Origin: Pyxidicoccus parkwaysis
GTDB lineage: Bacteria; Myxococcota; Myxococcia; Myxococcales; Myxococcaceae
Length of the DNA stretch: 64,000 bases
Reading direction: 5' to 3'
Assembly (NCBI RefSeq): GCF_017301735.1
Contig: NZ_CP071090.1
Coordinates: 10,530,001-10,594,000 of the forward strand
Positions 1 to 8,388 of the stretch are shown one piece after another. The notes beneath the pieces were generated by a model. The model was not told the origin of the DNA. It saw only the letters and a program-made list of their open reading frames with translations, and made no database searches. The position numbers were made by a program, and so were the translations under genes. Each line of letters opens with the position of its first letter. The stretch's first letter is position 1.

Positions 1-86
1 AGGATTTCCTGCCGCCGCTGCCGGGACGCGGGCGTCTTTCCCCACAGCCCGCCCGCCGGCTTCTCGGCCCGCTTTTCACGCGACAT
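1..86 (-). CDS. TetR-family regulator, N-terminus only (runs off left edge)
   Basis: Only the first 28 codons lie in the window. The reverse strand from 86 reads MSREKRAEKPAGGLWGKTPA and then SRQRRQEIL. A basic, disordered tail followed by RQRRQEIL is the usual entry into helix 1 of a TetR DNA-binding domain. The gene is divergent from the oxidoreductase at 216, and a perfect 10-bp palindrome overlaps the -10 element of that gene. TetR repressors commonly sit divergent to an MDR oxidoreductase and bind such a site. Inference: local repressor of the 216 gene and perhaps of itself. The helix-turn-helix itself is outside the window, so the family call rests on the N-terminal pattern and the context. 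Confidence 0.6.
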   Translation of the reverse strand, partial: MSREKRAEKPAGGLWGKTPASRQRRQEI

Positions 87-154
87 GGCCGCATTCTTCG
101 CCTCATCCGCCACGCCCTGAAAGCCTCGTGCGCCCCGCCCCCCAGGCGATTCCG

Positions 155-190
155 TTGCTGCCTTCAAGCGACCTCACTATACCGTACGGT
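155..190 (+). promoter_or_regulatory. Promoter with overlapping palindromic operator
   Basis: TTGCTG (155-160), a 17-nt spacer and TATACC (178-183) form a sigma-70-like promoter. The perfect palindrome ACCGTACGGT (181-190) overlaps the end of the -10 box. A Shine-Dalgarno-like GGGAG (203-207) lies 8 nt before the ATG at 216. A repressor bound at 181-190 would block RNA polymerase; the divergent TetR-type gene is the obvious candidate. Promoter function is inferred from spacing and similarity only. Confidence 0.6.
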
Positions 191-215
191 GAAGTTCAAT
201 CCGGGAGCCCATGCC

Positions 216-1160
216 ATGGCTGAACCGATGCGGGCCGTCGTCACCGAGCCCACCGCCACCCCTCGCCTCGCCGTGCGCGAGGTTGCGTCCCCCCACCCCG
301 CGCCCCACCAGGCGTTGATCCGCGTGACGGCCTTCTCCCTGAACGCGGGCGAGACGCGGACGGCGCTCGCCGCGAGCACCCGCTACACCCCCGGCTGGGA
401 CTTCGCGGGCGTGGTGGAGCAGGCGGCGGCCGATGGCAGCTCGCCCAGGGCGGGCACCCGGGTGTTCGGCGTCGTTCCCCAGGGTGCGTGGGCCGAGTAC
501 GTCGCCGCCCGCGCCGGGCACATCGCCGAAATCCCCGAGGGCGTCACGGATGCCCAGGCCGCCGCGCTGCCGGTGGCCGGAGTGACGGCGCTCGTGTGTC
601 TCGAAGAGGCCGGCTCGCTGCTCGGGCGCCGGGTGCTCATCACCGGCGCGGCCGGCGGCGTGGGCCGCTTCGCCTGCCAGCTCGCGGCGCTCGCCGGAGC
701 CACGGTGTTCGCCGTCAGCCGGAGGCCGGAATTACGGCGTCAGCTCCACGAGGACGGCGTCCAGCCCGCGGGCGTCTTCACCACCATGGAGGAGGCGAAG
801 GCCGCCGGCACGTACGACGTCATCCTCGACTCCGTCGGCGGCGACACGCTGGGCGTGGCCCTCACCGCGCTCAGCTTCGGAGGCATCTGCGTCAACTGCG
901 GCAACTCGGCCCAACAGCCCACGACGTTCGACGCGCGAGACTTCTACCTGAAGTCCAACGGCCGCCTGCACGGCGTCTGGCTCGGCCGCGAGCTCGCTGG
1001 CAACTGCACGCCCATGCTGGCGCGCCTCGCATCGCTGGTGAAGCAGGGGCGCTTGCGCACGCCCATCGACACGGAGCTGCCCTGGACGCGCGTGGCCGAG
1101 GCGGCCGACCGGCTCATGCAACAAGGCGTCGACGGCAAGGTCATCCTCGCGGTGGCGTGA
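216..1160 (+). CDS. Zinc-independent MDR / quinone oxidoreductase-like alcohol dehydrogenase
   Basis: 314 aa, cytosolic. The N-terminal GroES-like half (about 1-120) has the FSLNAGETR and GWDFAGVVE patterns of quinone oxidoreductases. The Rossmann half begins near 140 with VLITGAAGGVGRFACQ, an NADPH-binding AxxGGVG motif. No Cys/His zinc ligands are seen, as expected for the QOR branch of the MDR superfamily. The likely reaction is NADPH-dependent reduction of a quinone, enone or similar electrophile; the substrate is unknown. The ATG at 216 is preferred to the in-frame GTG at 189 because GGGAG lies 8 nt upstream and because 189 would overlap the operator. It is divergent from a TetR-type gene, which suggests induction by a small electrophile. 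The 3' end overlaps the convergent lipoprotein gene by 20 bp. Confidence 0.85.
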   Translation: MAEPMRAVVTEPTATPRLAVREVASPHPAPHQALIRVTAFSLNAGETRTALAASTRYTPGWDFAGVVEQAAADGSSPRAGTRVFGVVPQGAWAEYVAARAGHIAEIPEGVTDAQAAALPVAGVTALVCLEEAGSLLGRRVLITGAAGGVGRFACQLAALAGATVFAVSRRPELRRQLHEDGVQPAGVFTTMEEAKAAGTYDVILDSVGGDTLGVALTALSFGGICVNCGNSAQQPTTFDARDFYLKSNGRLHGVWLGRELAGNCTPMLARLASLVKQGRLRTPIDTELPWTRVAEAADRLMQQGVDGKVILAVA

Positions 1161-1374
1161 GGCGTTGAAGCGAAGACGCCGGTGTGAGCACCGAGCCGTT
1201 GACGCTCAGCGGGCCGAGGAAGGCCGGACTGTCCACGCTGTTGCCGGACGCGGGCGCCGGAGGCGGGGAGAGGACCGCCTGCGAGCTCTCACCGAGCTCA
1301 GGCACTTCGGCGACTTCCGTTGGACCACACGCGCCCAGCAGTAGCGCGGAGAGCGCCCAGAGAAACGAATGCAC
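1141..1374 (-). CDS. Small predicted lipoprotein
   Basis: 77 aa if started at the GTG at 1374. The sequence begins with a hydrophobic stretch (HSFLWALSALLLGAC), with LLGAC as a lipobox, so the mature protein would start at Cys15 and be lipid-anchored. The mature part is short, rich in Pro, Ser and Val, and resembles no family I recognise. A longer start at 1506 is open but adds 44 residues that hide the signal peptide, so the GTG start is preferred. It converges on the MDR gene with a 20-bp overlap. Function unknown; it may be a minor myxobacterial lipoprotein. Confidence 0.5.
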   Translation of the reverse strand: MHSFLWALSALLLGACGPTEVAEVPELGESSQAVLSPPPAPASGNSVDSPAFLGPLSVNGSVLTPASSLQRLTPPRG

Positions 1375-1518
1375 AAGCTTGCCACGCGCGGACTCACTTC
1401 CCGATGAGGGGAGGGACACGGGGATGTCCCGGAAAACGTGGCGCGCCTTTGCCACACTTGAACACTCAAATTCAAGTGACGGCAGTGTTTTTCCACAATC
1501 CTGCAATAAGTAACGAGG

Positions 1519-2664
1519 TCAGGGTTCGCGGCCACCCCGGAGGCCGCGAGCGGCGTCCTCCCTGCGGTGCGCTTCGACCTCATGCACCTCGCGCCAGTCA
1601 ATCCACCCGGAGCGGGCCGCATGCCGCGCCGCGGCAGTGGTGTCATCCACGACGAGCAGCTGGCTGCCGGCCTCGCGGATGTCCGCGCCAATCTTCTCCA
1701 ATTCCTCCGCGCGGCGCGGGTGGCCGGGCACGTTGCGGATGTAGACGCAGAGGATGCGGCCCCGGTACTCGCGGCAGATGGTGCGGTAGTGCTCCGCGTC
1801 CTCCTGCCCGCTGTCGCCGATGAGGATGAAGGGCAGCCGCTCCATGGTGTCGAGCAGCCCGCGAATCTTCTCCAGCTTGTGCCCGTGCCCACCGCCCGGC
1901 GCGAAGCCGTGACGTGACAGGCCCCAGTCGCGCAAGAGCAGCGGCCCCGGGGGAATCTTGTGCAGGGCGAGGAACTCGTCGAGGTGCTCGTACAGGTTCC
2001 ACGGGCTGCTGGAGACGTAGAAGATGGGGTTGTCCGCCGCCCCGCCGCGCCCGCCCTGCAGCGCCGCGTAGAAGGCATCCACGCCGGGGAAGGGCAGCCG
2101 CACGCGGTGCTCGGTGAGGAAGAGCGCCCACGCGCGCTTCAGCGGATTGGTGACACCGGTGACGATGACGGTGTCGTCGATGTCGCTGATGACGCCGTAC
2201 TCCGCGCTCAGTCCCGCCACGCGCACCGGCGCGGCCACGCGGGGCACGCCCTGCGCTTCCGGTGACAGCAGCTCCAGCTCCACCATGTGCCAGCCGGAGC
2301 GCACGCCCTCGGGTGGCGGCACCCACAGCTCGAGGAAGCCCTCCTCATCGGTGGTGCCCTCCCAGCGCTTGTCGCCCCAGCGCACCGCCACGTGCGCGCC
2401 GGCGATTTCGCGCGTCATGTAGCGCTTGTAGGAGGCAACCGCGCTGCCCACCAACGTGTGCCGCTGCTGCGGCGGGCGCACGTGCCTGTCTTCCAGGACG
2501 CGGGCCTTGATGACGGCGCGTTCGGCGGTGCCGTACCCCCGGTACGGGAGGATTCGCAACGGCGGGGCGATGCCCAGCTTCGTGCGCAGGCCGCGGCTCA
2601 ATGCGTCGTAGTGCGCGTCCATGCGGACGGCGAAGCGGTAGAAGGCAGGGAAGAAGTCGGCCAT
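1519..2664 (-). CDS. App1-like phosphatase (DUF2183 family)
   Basis: 381 aa. The middle and C-terminal part match the App1/DUF2183 family, a HAD-like fold that in yeast App1 is a phosphatidate phosphatase. Seen: the nucleophile motif DIDDT (161-165) after YGVIS, FYVSSSPWNLY as motif II, and LIGDSGQEDAEHY as the acidic metal-binding motif. The N-terminal 130 residues include a beta-rich part (GAHVAVRWGDKRWEG) typical of bacterial members. The start at 2664 (MADFFPAF) is chosen because the preceding 21 in-frame codons look non-coding. No signal peptide is seen, so it is probably cytosolic or membrane-peripheral. It is divergent from the small secreted protein at 2821. Lipid or pyrophosphate substrates are inferred from the family only. 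Confidence 0.85.
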   Translation of the reverse strand: MADFFPAFYRFAVRMDAHYDALSRGLRTKLGIAPPLRILPYRGYGTAERAVIKARVLEDRHVRPPQQRHTLVGSAVASYKRYMTREIAGAHVAVRWGDKRWEGTTDEEGFLELWVPPPEGVRSGWHMVELELLSPEAQGVPRVAAPVRVAGLSAEYGVISDIDDTVIVTGVTNPLKRAWALFLTEHRVRLPFPGVDAFYAALQGGRGGAADNPIFYVSSSPWNLYEHLDEFLALHKIPPGPLLLRDWGLSRHGFAPGGGHGHKLEKIRGLLDTMERLPFILIGDSGQEDAEHYRTICREYRGRILCVYIRNVPGHPRRAEELEKIGADIREAGSQLLVVDDTTAAARHAARSGWIDWREVHEVEAHRREDAARGLRGGREP

Positions 2665-2820
2665 GGCGCGGGGCGTAAAGAGAGTCGATTCAGGACTGTA
2701 GAGGACTCTGGAGCCCTCGCGGAGCAATCCCCGTCAGGAGCGACCCGGGGACAACACAGCCGGCAACGGGTACAGCATCCGTATCGAAAATGCAGTGCCC
2801 CCCTCAACCCGGAGTCTATC

Positions 2821-3252
2821 TTGCTGCGTCATCCCACCCGCTGGTTCCTCGCCGCCGCTTTGCTCGTTGGTGCCGTCGCCGTCTCGCAGACCAACCCGAG
2901 CATCACCTTCCAGTCGCCGTCGCAGAACTGGAACGTGTTCGCCTCGTCCAACCCGCTGCCCTTCGGAAAGACGGCGGCCATCAACTACAGCGCCGACCGG
3001 CTGACGCAGTGCCGCGGCGACATCAACGCCACCACGCCGGGCTGGAGCATCTACGGCTACTACCAGGTGAACGGCGGCCCGGTGCAGAGCTTCTGGGTGG
3101 CCGGCTTCAAGTCCGACCCGAGCGCGCCCGCGCCGTCCATTCCGCTCAACACCCGCGGTGACCTGGCCATCTGGTTCCAGAACACCAACCGCTGGGGCTG
3201 CTCGGCGTACGACTCGAACTTCGGCAACAACTTCCACTTCAACGTGCAGTGA
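2821..3252 (+). CDS. Secreted DUF6209-like protein
   Basis: 143 aa with a TTG start; GGAG (2811-2814) lies 6 nt upstream and no ATG is available before the signal peptide. Residues 1-22 (MLRHPTRW then FLAAALLVGAVAVSQ) form a signal peptide. The mature domain carries INYSADRLTQCRGD, GWSIYGYYQVNGGP and WFQNTNRWGCSAYDS, with two Cys that could pair. This pattern resembles DUF6209, a small beta-sandwich family found in myxobacteria and actinobacteria, of unknown role. It is followed by a 13-bp hairpin terminator. The family call is from memory of the pattern, not from a search. Confidence 0.7.
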   Translation: MLRHPTRWFLAAALLVGAVAVSQTNPSITFQSPSQNWNVFASSNPLPFGKTAAINYSADRLTQCRGDINATTPGWSIYGYYQVNGGPVQSFWVAGFKSDPSAPAPSIPLNTRGDLAIWFQNTNRWGCSAYDSNFGNNFHFNVQ

Positions 3253-3265
3253 CGTGAAGACGCCA

Positions 3266-3297
3266 GGAGCGCGAGAGGGGTGTGCCTCTCGCGCTCC
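3266..3297. terminator. Bidirectional hairpin terminator
   Basis: GGAGCGCGAGAGG (3266-3278) pairs perfectly with CCTCTCGCGCTCC (3285-3297) around a 6-nt loop. It lies between two convergent genes ending at 3252 and 3310, so it can stop transcription from both sides. There is no U tract, which is common in high-GC genomes. Confidence 0.7.
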
Positions 3298-3309
3298 CGG
3301 AGTCGAGGT

Positions 3310-3828
3310 TCAGTGGGGACGGGTGACGAGCTCCGCGCGGCCGATGGGGCTTTGGCCCTGAGCGAGCAGCCGGCGCGCGGCGAGCACCGACACGCAGTCA
3401 TCCGTGCTGTGGATGTCGCCGTAGAAGGTGAGCAGCGTGGACGGGTCCACCACGCGCACGCCGCCGGCCTCCACCGAGGGCACGCGCCGCACGAAGACAT
3501 CCAGGATGACCTTGCCGCCCGCGTCGTGCCGCGCGTAGCGGTAGAAGTGCGTGGACATGGCGTCGAAGCGCGTCCAGATGCGGTGGTAGCCGCGCGCGGT
3601 GAGCACCGGCACGACTTCCGGAAAGCGCGAGGGCTCCACGAAGAGGTCCACGTCCTTGTGGTCGTGGAAGAGCTTCAGCTCCTCGTGCGGCGGGGCCATG
3701 AAGTGCCACGCCCAGCCTCCGGACACCGTCACCCACGGCGCGAGGGCGCGCACCTCCGTCTCGCTGACGCGCAGGCGCTCGGGGTTCCAGGGCTCATTGG
3801 CCCGCTTCGGATTGCGTGGGTCTCCCAT
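3310..3828 (-). CDS. Nucleotidyltransferase-fold protein
   Basis: 172 aa. The core GGWAWHFM (37-44) followed by HKDVDLFVEP (57-66) matches the GG[W/S] and DxD (Asp59, Asp61) signature of minimal nucleotidyltransferases such as the aminoglycoside nucleotidyltransferase-like and AbiEii-like group. RFPEVVPVLTARGYH is the expected helix after the active-site strand. A third acid may be Asp in VILDVFV. No partner toxin or antitoxin gene lies next to it. It is 54 bp downstream of the propeller gene on the same strand and may be co-transcribed with it. Substrate unknown. Confidence 0.65.
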   Translation of the reverse strand: MGDPRNPKRANEPWNPERLRVSETEVRALAPWVTVSGGWAWHFMAPPHEELKLFHDHKDVDLFVEPSRFPEVVPVLTARGYHRIWTRFDAMSTHFYRYARHDAGGKVILDVFVRRVPSVEAGGVRVVDPSTLLTFYGDIHSTDDCVSVLAARRLLAQGQSPIGRAELVTRPH

Positions 3829-3882
3829 GGCGATGTCCTCCAGTGCGCTGCCCGGACGGAGGCCAGGGAGGACGGCTGACAG

Positions 3883-5076
3883 TCACATGCCAGCGACGCC
3901 CGCGATGCCGGACTTGAAGCGGTAGATGAAGTACGGCGCGTTGGCGGCGATGTGCTCCTTCGACTGGAGCATCATGTGCGGAATGGCGCTGTCCGCCAGG
4001 TACACCCAGCCGTCCGGCCCGTGGCTGAGCGCGTCCGCCCAGCGGATGCGCGGCGACTTCACCAGCGTCTCCAGCCGGCCCTGCGGGCTCATGCGCAGCA
4101 CCGCGCCATGCTCCACGTCGGTGATGAGGACGTTGCCCTCCACGTCCGCGCTCAGCCCGTCGTTGAGCGGCTTGCGGCCCACCGCCTGCACGCGCTTCTC
4201 CAGCTCCTCCTCGGGGAGCGCCGCGTCCTTCAGGTCCGCGGCGCGCACGCGATACATGGTGTCGTGGTTCATCGCGGCGAACCACACCCACTCGCCGGAC
4301 GGGTCCATCGCAATGCCATCCACGCCGGCCTTCAGCGCGGCGAGCCCGCCGAAGAAGACCATGTCCTTGATGGGATTGCGGATGATGTAGTCCTGGGGAA
4401 AGACAGACGCGTGCCCGTCCAGCACGCGGCGCGCTGTCTGCGTCGTCACGTCGTAGACGACGAGCCCCGGCTTGCGACGCCAGAAGGCCACGTCCGCGAT
4501 GAACACCGTCTCCCCCTTCGGGTCCACGCGCAAGTCCTGGAGGAACGAGCCCGGTGGCGCCACGTTGGGCGGAAAGACGAACTCGTGCGCGATGTGGCCC
4601 GTGGCCAGCTCGAAGGCGAGCAGGCGCGGCTTGCCCATGGCGTGGTTGCCGTGGTCGATGACCCAGAGCCGGTCCTGCCGGTCGATGGTGATGCCCAGCG
4701 GTGTCTCGAAGAGCTTCGCCTGGAGCTCCTCGCTGGGGAACGGCACCGCCTTGCCGTCCACCCACTCGCGCAGCTTGGTGCCCTCGGGGCGGCTCTCCGG
4801 GTGGATGGTGAAGAACAGCCGCCCGGTGGAGGACACCGCCACGTTGCCGATGGGCTCGGGGCTCTGCGCCGCCACCTCCAGCGCGCTGTCCGGGAGCAGC
4901 GGCATGCCCGTCACGTCCGGGTACGGCTCACCGCCGCCGTAGCGCAGCCGCACGCCACCTGCTGCAAGCGCCAGCAGCGCGGCCACGCCGCCCACCACCT
5001 TGAGCACCGTCACACCCCGGCGACGGGGGCCGGGAGTCGGAGACGGGGACGGAACGGCGGGAGTCGGAGCAACCAT
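3883..5076 (-). CDS. Membrane-anchored MRJP/SMP-30-like beta-propeller protein
   Basis: 397 aa. A Pro-rich N-terminus and the segment VLKVVGGVAALLALAAGG (25-42) form a signal anchor. The rest is a beta-propeller: ITIDRQDRLWVIDHGN, VFIADVAFW, GIAMDPSGEWVWFAAMNHDTMYRV, NGLSADVEGNVLITDVEHGAV-like repeats and WVYLADSAIPHMML. The pattern fits the major royal jelly protein/Yellow family and related SMP-30/gluconolactonase propellers. Some myxobacterial relatives are annotated as L-dopachrome tautomerase-related. It follows the GH15 gene on the same strand after 148 bp that hold a dyad array, so it probably has its own promoter. A role with sugar lactones would fit the neighbouring glucose dehydrogenase, but that is inference. 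Confidence 0.75.
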   Translation of the reverse strand: MVAPTPAVPSPSPTPGPRRRGVTVLKVVGGVAALLALAAGGVRLRYGGGEPYPDVTGMPLLPDSALEVAAQSPEPIGNVAVSSTGRLFFTIHPESRPEGTKLREWVDGKAVPFPSEELQAKLFETPLGITIDRQDRLWVIDHGNHAMGKPRLLAFELATGHIAHEFVFPPNVAPPGSFLQDLRVDPKGETVFIADVAFWRRKPGLVVYDVTTQTARRVLDGHASVFPQDYIIRNPIKDMVFFGGLAALKAGVDGIAMDPSGEWVWFAAMNHDTMYRVRAADLKDAALPEEELEKRVQAVGRKPLNDGLSADVEGNVLITDVEHGAVLRMSPQGRLETLVKSPRIRWADALSHGPDGWVYLADSAIPHMMLQSKEHIAANAPYFIYRFKSGIAGVAGM

Positions 5077-5092
5077 GCGTGCCTCTCGGGAA

Positions 5093-5150
5093 ATGACCTG
5101 GAGTCACGTAATGGGTGACTGGGAGTCACGTATAGGTGACTGGGAGTCAT
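5093..5150. promoter_or_regulatory. Array of three dyad operators
   Basis: GTGACT-GGG-AGTCAC occurs perfectly at 5115-5129, once with a final T (AGTCAT) at 5136-5150, and in degenerate form at 5093-5107 (TGACCTGGAGTCAC). Spacings are 22 and 21 bp, two helical turns, so all copies lie on one DNA face. The array is between the GH15 stop (5225) and the propeller start (5076). It is a likely site for cooperative binding of a dimeric regulator. Confidence 0.6.
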
Positions 5151-5224
5151 TCTGTCGAGCATGCGGACTCCCGGCGCGCCGTGAGTACGGAGGCCAGGGA
5201 GGATTGGTTCTGGCGTCCGCTCCT

Positions 5225-7087
5225 TCAGTCCCGCCCGCCCAGCGTGCGGTCCAGGTTGTACGCGGAGCTGATGAGGGACAGGTGGGTGAGCGCCTGCGGG
5301 AAGTTGCCGAGCGCCTCGCCGGACATGCCCGTCTGCTCCGCGTACAGGCCCACGTGGTTGGCGTAGCCCAGCATCCGCTCGAAGGTGAGCCGCGCCTCCT
5401 CCAGCAAATCCGGCCGCGCCACGCTGGCGCGCGTCATCGCCTCCACCAGCCAGAAGCTGCACAGGTTGAAGGTGCCCTCGCGGCCCGCAATCCCATCCAG
5501 CGTCGCGTCCACGTCGTAGCGGAACACCAGCCCGTCCGACACCAGGCCTCCCTCAGAAGGCGGGCGGCGGATGCGGTCCAGCGTGGACAACATCCGGGGG
5601 TCCACCGGCGACAGGAAGAACACCAGCGGCATCAGCAGATTCGCCGCGTCCAGCGCCTCGCGGTCATACGCCTGGATGAAGGCCCCGCGCTGCTGGCTCC
5701 AGCCCTGCGTCATGATTTCCTCGAAGATGCTGTCGCGCACCGCCAGCCACCGGGGCCGGTCCGCCGGCAGGCTGCGCTTGTCCGCGAGCCGAATCGCCCG
5801 GTCCACCGCCACCCAGCACATCAGCTTCGAGTACACGAAGTGCCGCCGCCCGCCGCGCACCTCCCAGATGCCCTCGTCCGGCTGGTTCCAGTGGTTGCAC
5901 ACCCAGTCCACCATCCGCCGCAGGTGCCGCCAGAAGTCATACGAAATCGGCGCCACGTACTTGTTGGACAGGTACACCGAGTCCATCAGCTCGCCGTAGA
6001 TGTCGAGCTGCAACTGGTCCGCCGCCGCATTGCCGATGCGCACCGGCCTCGCCCCGCCGTAGCCATGCAGGTGCGCCAGCTCCTCCTCGTCCGGCACGCG
6101 GCTGCCGTCCAGGCGGAACATCAGCGGCAGCGGCCCGTCTCCCTGCTCCGCGCAGCGCGCCTCCACCCAGCGCATGAAGGCCGCCGCCTCCTGCTTGAAG
6201 CCGATGCGCATGAACGCATAGACGGTGAAGGCCGCGTCCCGCAGCCAGCAGAAGCGGTAGTCCCAGTTGCGGGTGCCACCCGGTGACTCGGGCAGGCTGC
6301 ACGTGGGCGCCGCGACAATCGCCCCCGACGGCTCGTACGTCAGCAGCTTCAGCGCCAGCGCCGAGCGCTGCACCGTCTCGCGCCAGCGGCCCCGGTAGTT
6401 GCAGCGCGACAGCCAGTGGCGCCAGTAGTCCACCGTGTCGCGGAAGAGCACCTCCGCGGACTCGTGGCTGTGCACCAATTCCTGGCAGGACAGCCGCGCG
6501 CCCTCGCGCAGCGTGAAGACGGCGGACTGGTTCTCATGCAGCGTGAAGTGCGCGCTGACGCCCCGGCCCTCCTTGCGCAGCGGCACCGACGAGGCCAGCG
6601 TCAGCTCCAGCGTCTTCGACGAGAAGCACACTCCGCCGTGGATGAGGCGCGTCTCGTGCGTGTCCCGCGCGTAGTTGAAGGCCGGGAAGCACTCCAGCCG
6701 GAAGCGCATCTCCCCGCGCACCACGCGCACGCGCCGCAGCACCTCGCGCTCGTACTTCCGCCCCTGGCGGGCCATGGGCATGAAGTCCACCAGCTCGCCC
6801 ACGCCGTCCGGCGAGTAGAAACGCGTCACCAGCACGTTGGTGTCCGGCCAGTAGAACTGCTTCGTCATCACCCCGTCCGGGTCGGGGGCGATGCGCCAGT
6901 GGCCGCCCTTCTCCCCGTCCAGCAGCGCCGCGAAGACGCTGGGGCTGTCGAAGTAGGGGAAGCACAGCCAGTCGAGCGTGCCCTCGTTCCCAATCAGGGC
7001 CACCGTGCGCAGGTCGCCGATGATGCCGTGGTTCTCGATGGGGACCGAGCCGTTCACCACGTTTCCCTGCTGGGTCGCGCCTGCCAT
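5225..7087 (-). CDS. Glycoside hydrolase family 15 enzyme (glucoamylase/trehalase-like)
   Basis: 620 aa, the usual size for bacterial two-domain GH15 enzymes. Start PIENHGIIGDLRTVALIG (15-32) is the typical N-terminal signature. The (alpha/alpha)6 catalytic barrel has RNWDYRFCWLRDA (Asn274, Trp275, Asp276) and, near the C-terminus, REGTFNLCSFWLVEA, both family hallmarks. Such enzymes release glucose from alpha-glucans or split trehalose by inversion. No signal peptide is present, so it acts in the cytosol. Its start is 18 bp after the stop of the glucose dehydrogenase gene, so the two form an operon in which released glucose could be oxidised. Glucan versus trehalose preference cannot be decided from the sequence. 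Confidence 0.9.
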   Translation of the reverse strand: MAGATQQGNVVNGSVPIENHGIIGDLRTVALIGNEGTLDWLCFPYFDSPSVFAALLDGEKGGHWRIAPDPDGVMTKQFYWPDTNVLVTRFYSPDGVGELVDFMPMARQGRKYEREVLRRVRVVRGEMRFRLECFPAFNYARDTHETRLIHGGVCFSSKTLELTLASSVPLRKEGRGVSAHFTLHENQSAVFTLREGARLSCQELVHSHESAEVLFRDTVDYWRHWLSRCNYRGRWRETVQRSALALKLLTYEPSGAIVAAPTCSLPESPGGTRNWDYRFCWLRDAAFTVYAFMRIGFKQEAAAFMRWVEARCAEQGDGPLPLMFRLDGSRVPDEEELAHLHGYGGARPVRIGNAAADQLQLDIYGELMDSVYLSNKYVAPISYDFWRHLRRMVDWVCNHWNQPDEGIWEVRGGRRHFVYSKLMCWVAVDRAIRLADKRSLPADRPRWLAVRDSIFEEIMTQGWSQQRGAFIQAYDREALDAANLLMPLVFFLSPVDPRMLSTLDRIRRPPSEGGLVSDGLVFRYDVDATLDGIAGREGTFNLCSFWLVEAMTRASVARPDLLEEARLTFERMLGYANHVGLYAEQTGMSGEALGNFPQALTHLSLISSAYNLDRTLGGRD

Positions 7088-7105
7088 GTCGCGGTCTCCT
7101 CGCCC

Positions 7106-8197
7106 TCATCCGAAGGTGATGACGTGCTTGATGCCGCCGCCACCCTTTTTGCCCAGCACCACGTCGGCGAAGTCCTCGGGGGGATGGCGCGAGGTGATGA
7201 GCCGCTCCAGCCCGCCCGGCCAGCGAGCGCGGAAGCGGCCCAAATCATCCAGCGCCGCCGCGAAGTCCGAGTCCGACGCGTTCACCGTGCCCAGCACCAC
7301 CTGGTTGCGCAGCACCCACTGCTTCATCAGCTCCGCGCCTTCCAACGACAGCTCCTGCCCGTGCGAGGGCACCCCGGTGAAGACGAGGACGCCGTTGGGG
7401 GCCAGCGCCTTCAGCGACTCGAAGGCCGCCGTCGCGGACCCCGTCGCCTCGTAGACGAGGTCCGGCGCTCCGGCCCTGCGCACCAGCTCCTCCGGGGACA
7501 CCTCCTTGGAGGAGAGGTAGGGAGCGCCCACCGCCTCGGCGGCCGCCGCCTTCACGTTGGGCTTGGGGCTGCGCGAGTACACGGTGGTGACGTAGCCCCG
7601 GCGCAGGAGCGCCATGACGCCGAGCTGTCCCACCGGCCCCGCGCCCAGCACCACCGCGCGGCCCGGCTCCGGCCGCCACGGCAGCCGCTCTTGAATGTGC
7701 TTCACCTGGCGCAGGGCCTTCTCCGCAATCGTCAGCGGCTCGGTGAGCACCGCCACGTCCCGCAGCTCCACGGGGGCCCGGTGCAGGTACGCCACGTCCT
7801 CCACGAAGGACTCCGCGCAGAAGCCGTGCGCGTCCTTGATGCCGCGCTCGGTGTAGTCGCCCGTGAGGCAGAAGTCCGGGTGCCCGTGCCGGCACGCGGG
7901 GCAGGTGGCGTGCGGGCAGGGACGGCGCACGCGCGGCACCACGAGGTCTCCCTTCTGGAAGCCCCGCACGGCGCTGCCCACCTCCACCACCTCGCCCAGA
8001 CACTCGTGGCCGGGGATGAGGTACTCCGAGCCGGGCGGCGGCGTGCCGTAGGCGAACTCGAGGATGTCCTTGTCTGTGCCGCACACGCCGACCTCACGCG
8101 TGCGCACCTTCACTTGAGTCGGGGACTGGAGCCGTGGCTCGGGTGCGTCGATGACGCGCACCTCGCGCTGCTTCGGGAAGACGGCGACGGCCTTCAT
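7106..8197 (-). CDS. gdh: Zinc-dependent glucose 1-dehydrogenase (MDR family)
   Basis: 363 aa. Catalytic zinc ligands are Cys39 (VGVCGTD), His64 and Glu65 (IPGHECLGEV). A four-Cys structural zinc lobe is formed by Cys94, Cys99, Cys102 and Cys110 (CPHATCPACRHGHPDFC). The C-terminal Rossmann fold has VVLGAGPVGQLGVMALL. DTNASD-like and TGxPS-like parts fit the archaeal-type glucose dehydrogenase branch, which oxidises glucose to gluconolactone with NAD(P)+. The ATG at 8197 is preferred; an open reading frame extends upstream but without family similarity. It is the first gene of an operon with the GH15 enzyme. Related threonine or sorbitol dehydrogenases are the main alternative. Confidence 0.85.
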   Translation of the reverse strand: MKAVAVFPKQREVRVIDAPEPRLQSPTQVKVRTREVGVCGTDKDILEFAYGTPPPGSEYLIPGHECLGEVVEVGSAVRGFQKGDLVVPRVRRPCPHATCPACRHGHPDFCLTGDYTERGIKDAHGFCAESFVEDVAYLHRAPVELRDVAVLTEPLTIAEKALRQVKHIQERLPWRPEPGRAVVLGAGPVGQLGVMALLRRGYVTTVYSRSPKPNVKAAAAEAVGAPYLSSKEVSPEELVRRAGAPDLVYEATGSATAAFESLKALAPNGVLVFTGVPSHGQELSLEGAELMKQWVLRNQVVLGTVNASDSDFAAALDDLGRFRARWPGGLERLITSRHPPEDFADVVLGKKGGGGIKHVITFG

Positions 8198-8388
8198 GCG
8201 CGGACAGCTCCTTGGCCTCGAGGGCGCACGCCCCCACACGGCCCGTGACTCCTGCCGGAAGCGCGACGTGCACGCACGGTAAGGTGGGGTGGACGGTCCA
8301 CCGGTGCACGGTGCCCGCCCGGCTGCTGCCCAGAAGTCAAAGCTCGGGGCGCGCACGAAACCGCTGCCACCCGGGGCCGCCCGGGTCT

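Noticed and set aside
3310..3828. Toxin-antitoxin module based on the nucleotidyltransferase fold
   Set aside because: No HEPN or other partner gene is adjacent; neighbours are metabolic.
6416..8248. 610-codon open frame opposite glucose dehydrogenase and GH15
   Set aside because: It spans two real genes and their junction and has no family features.
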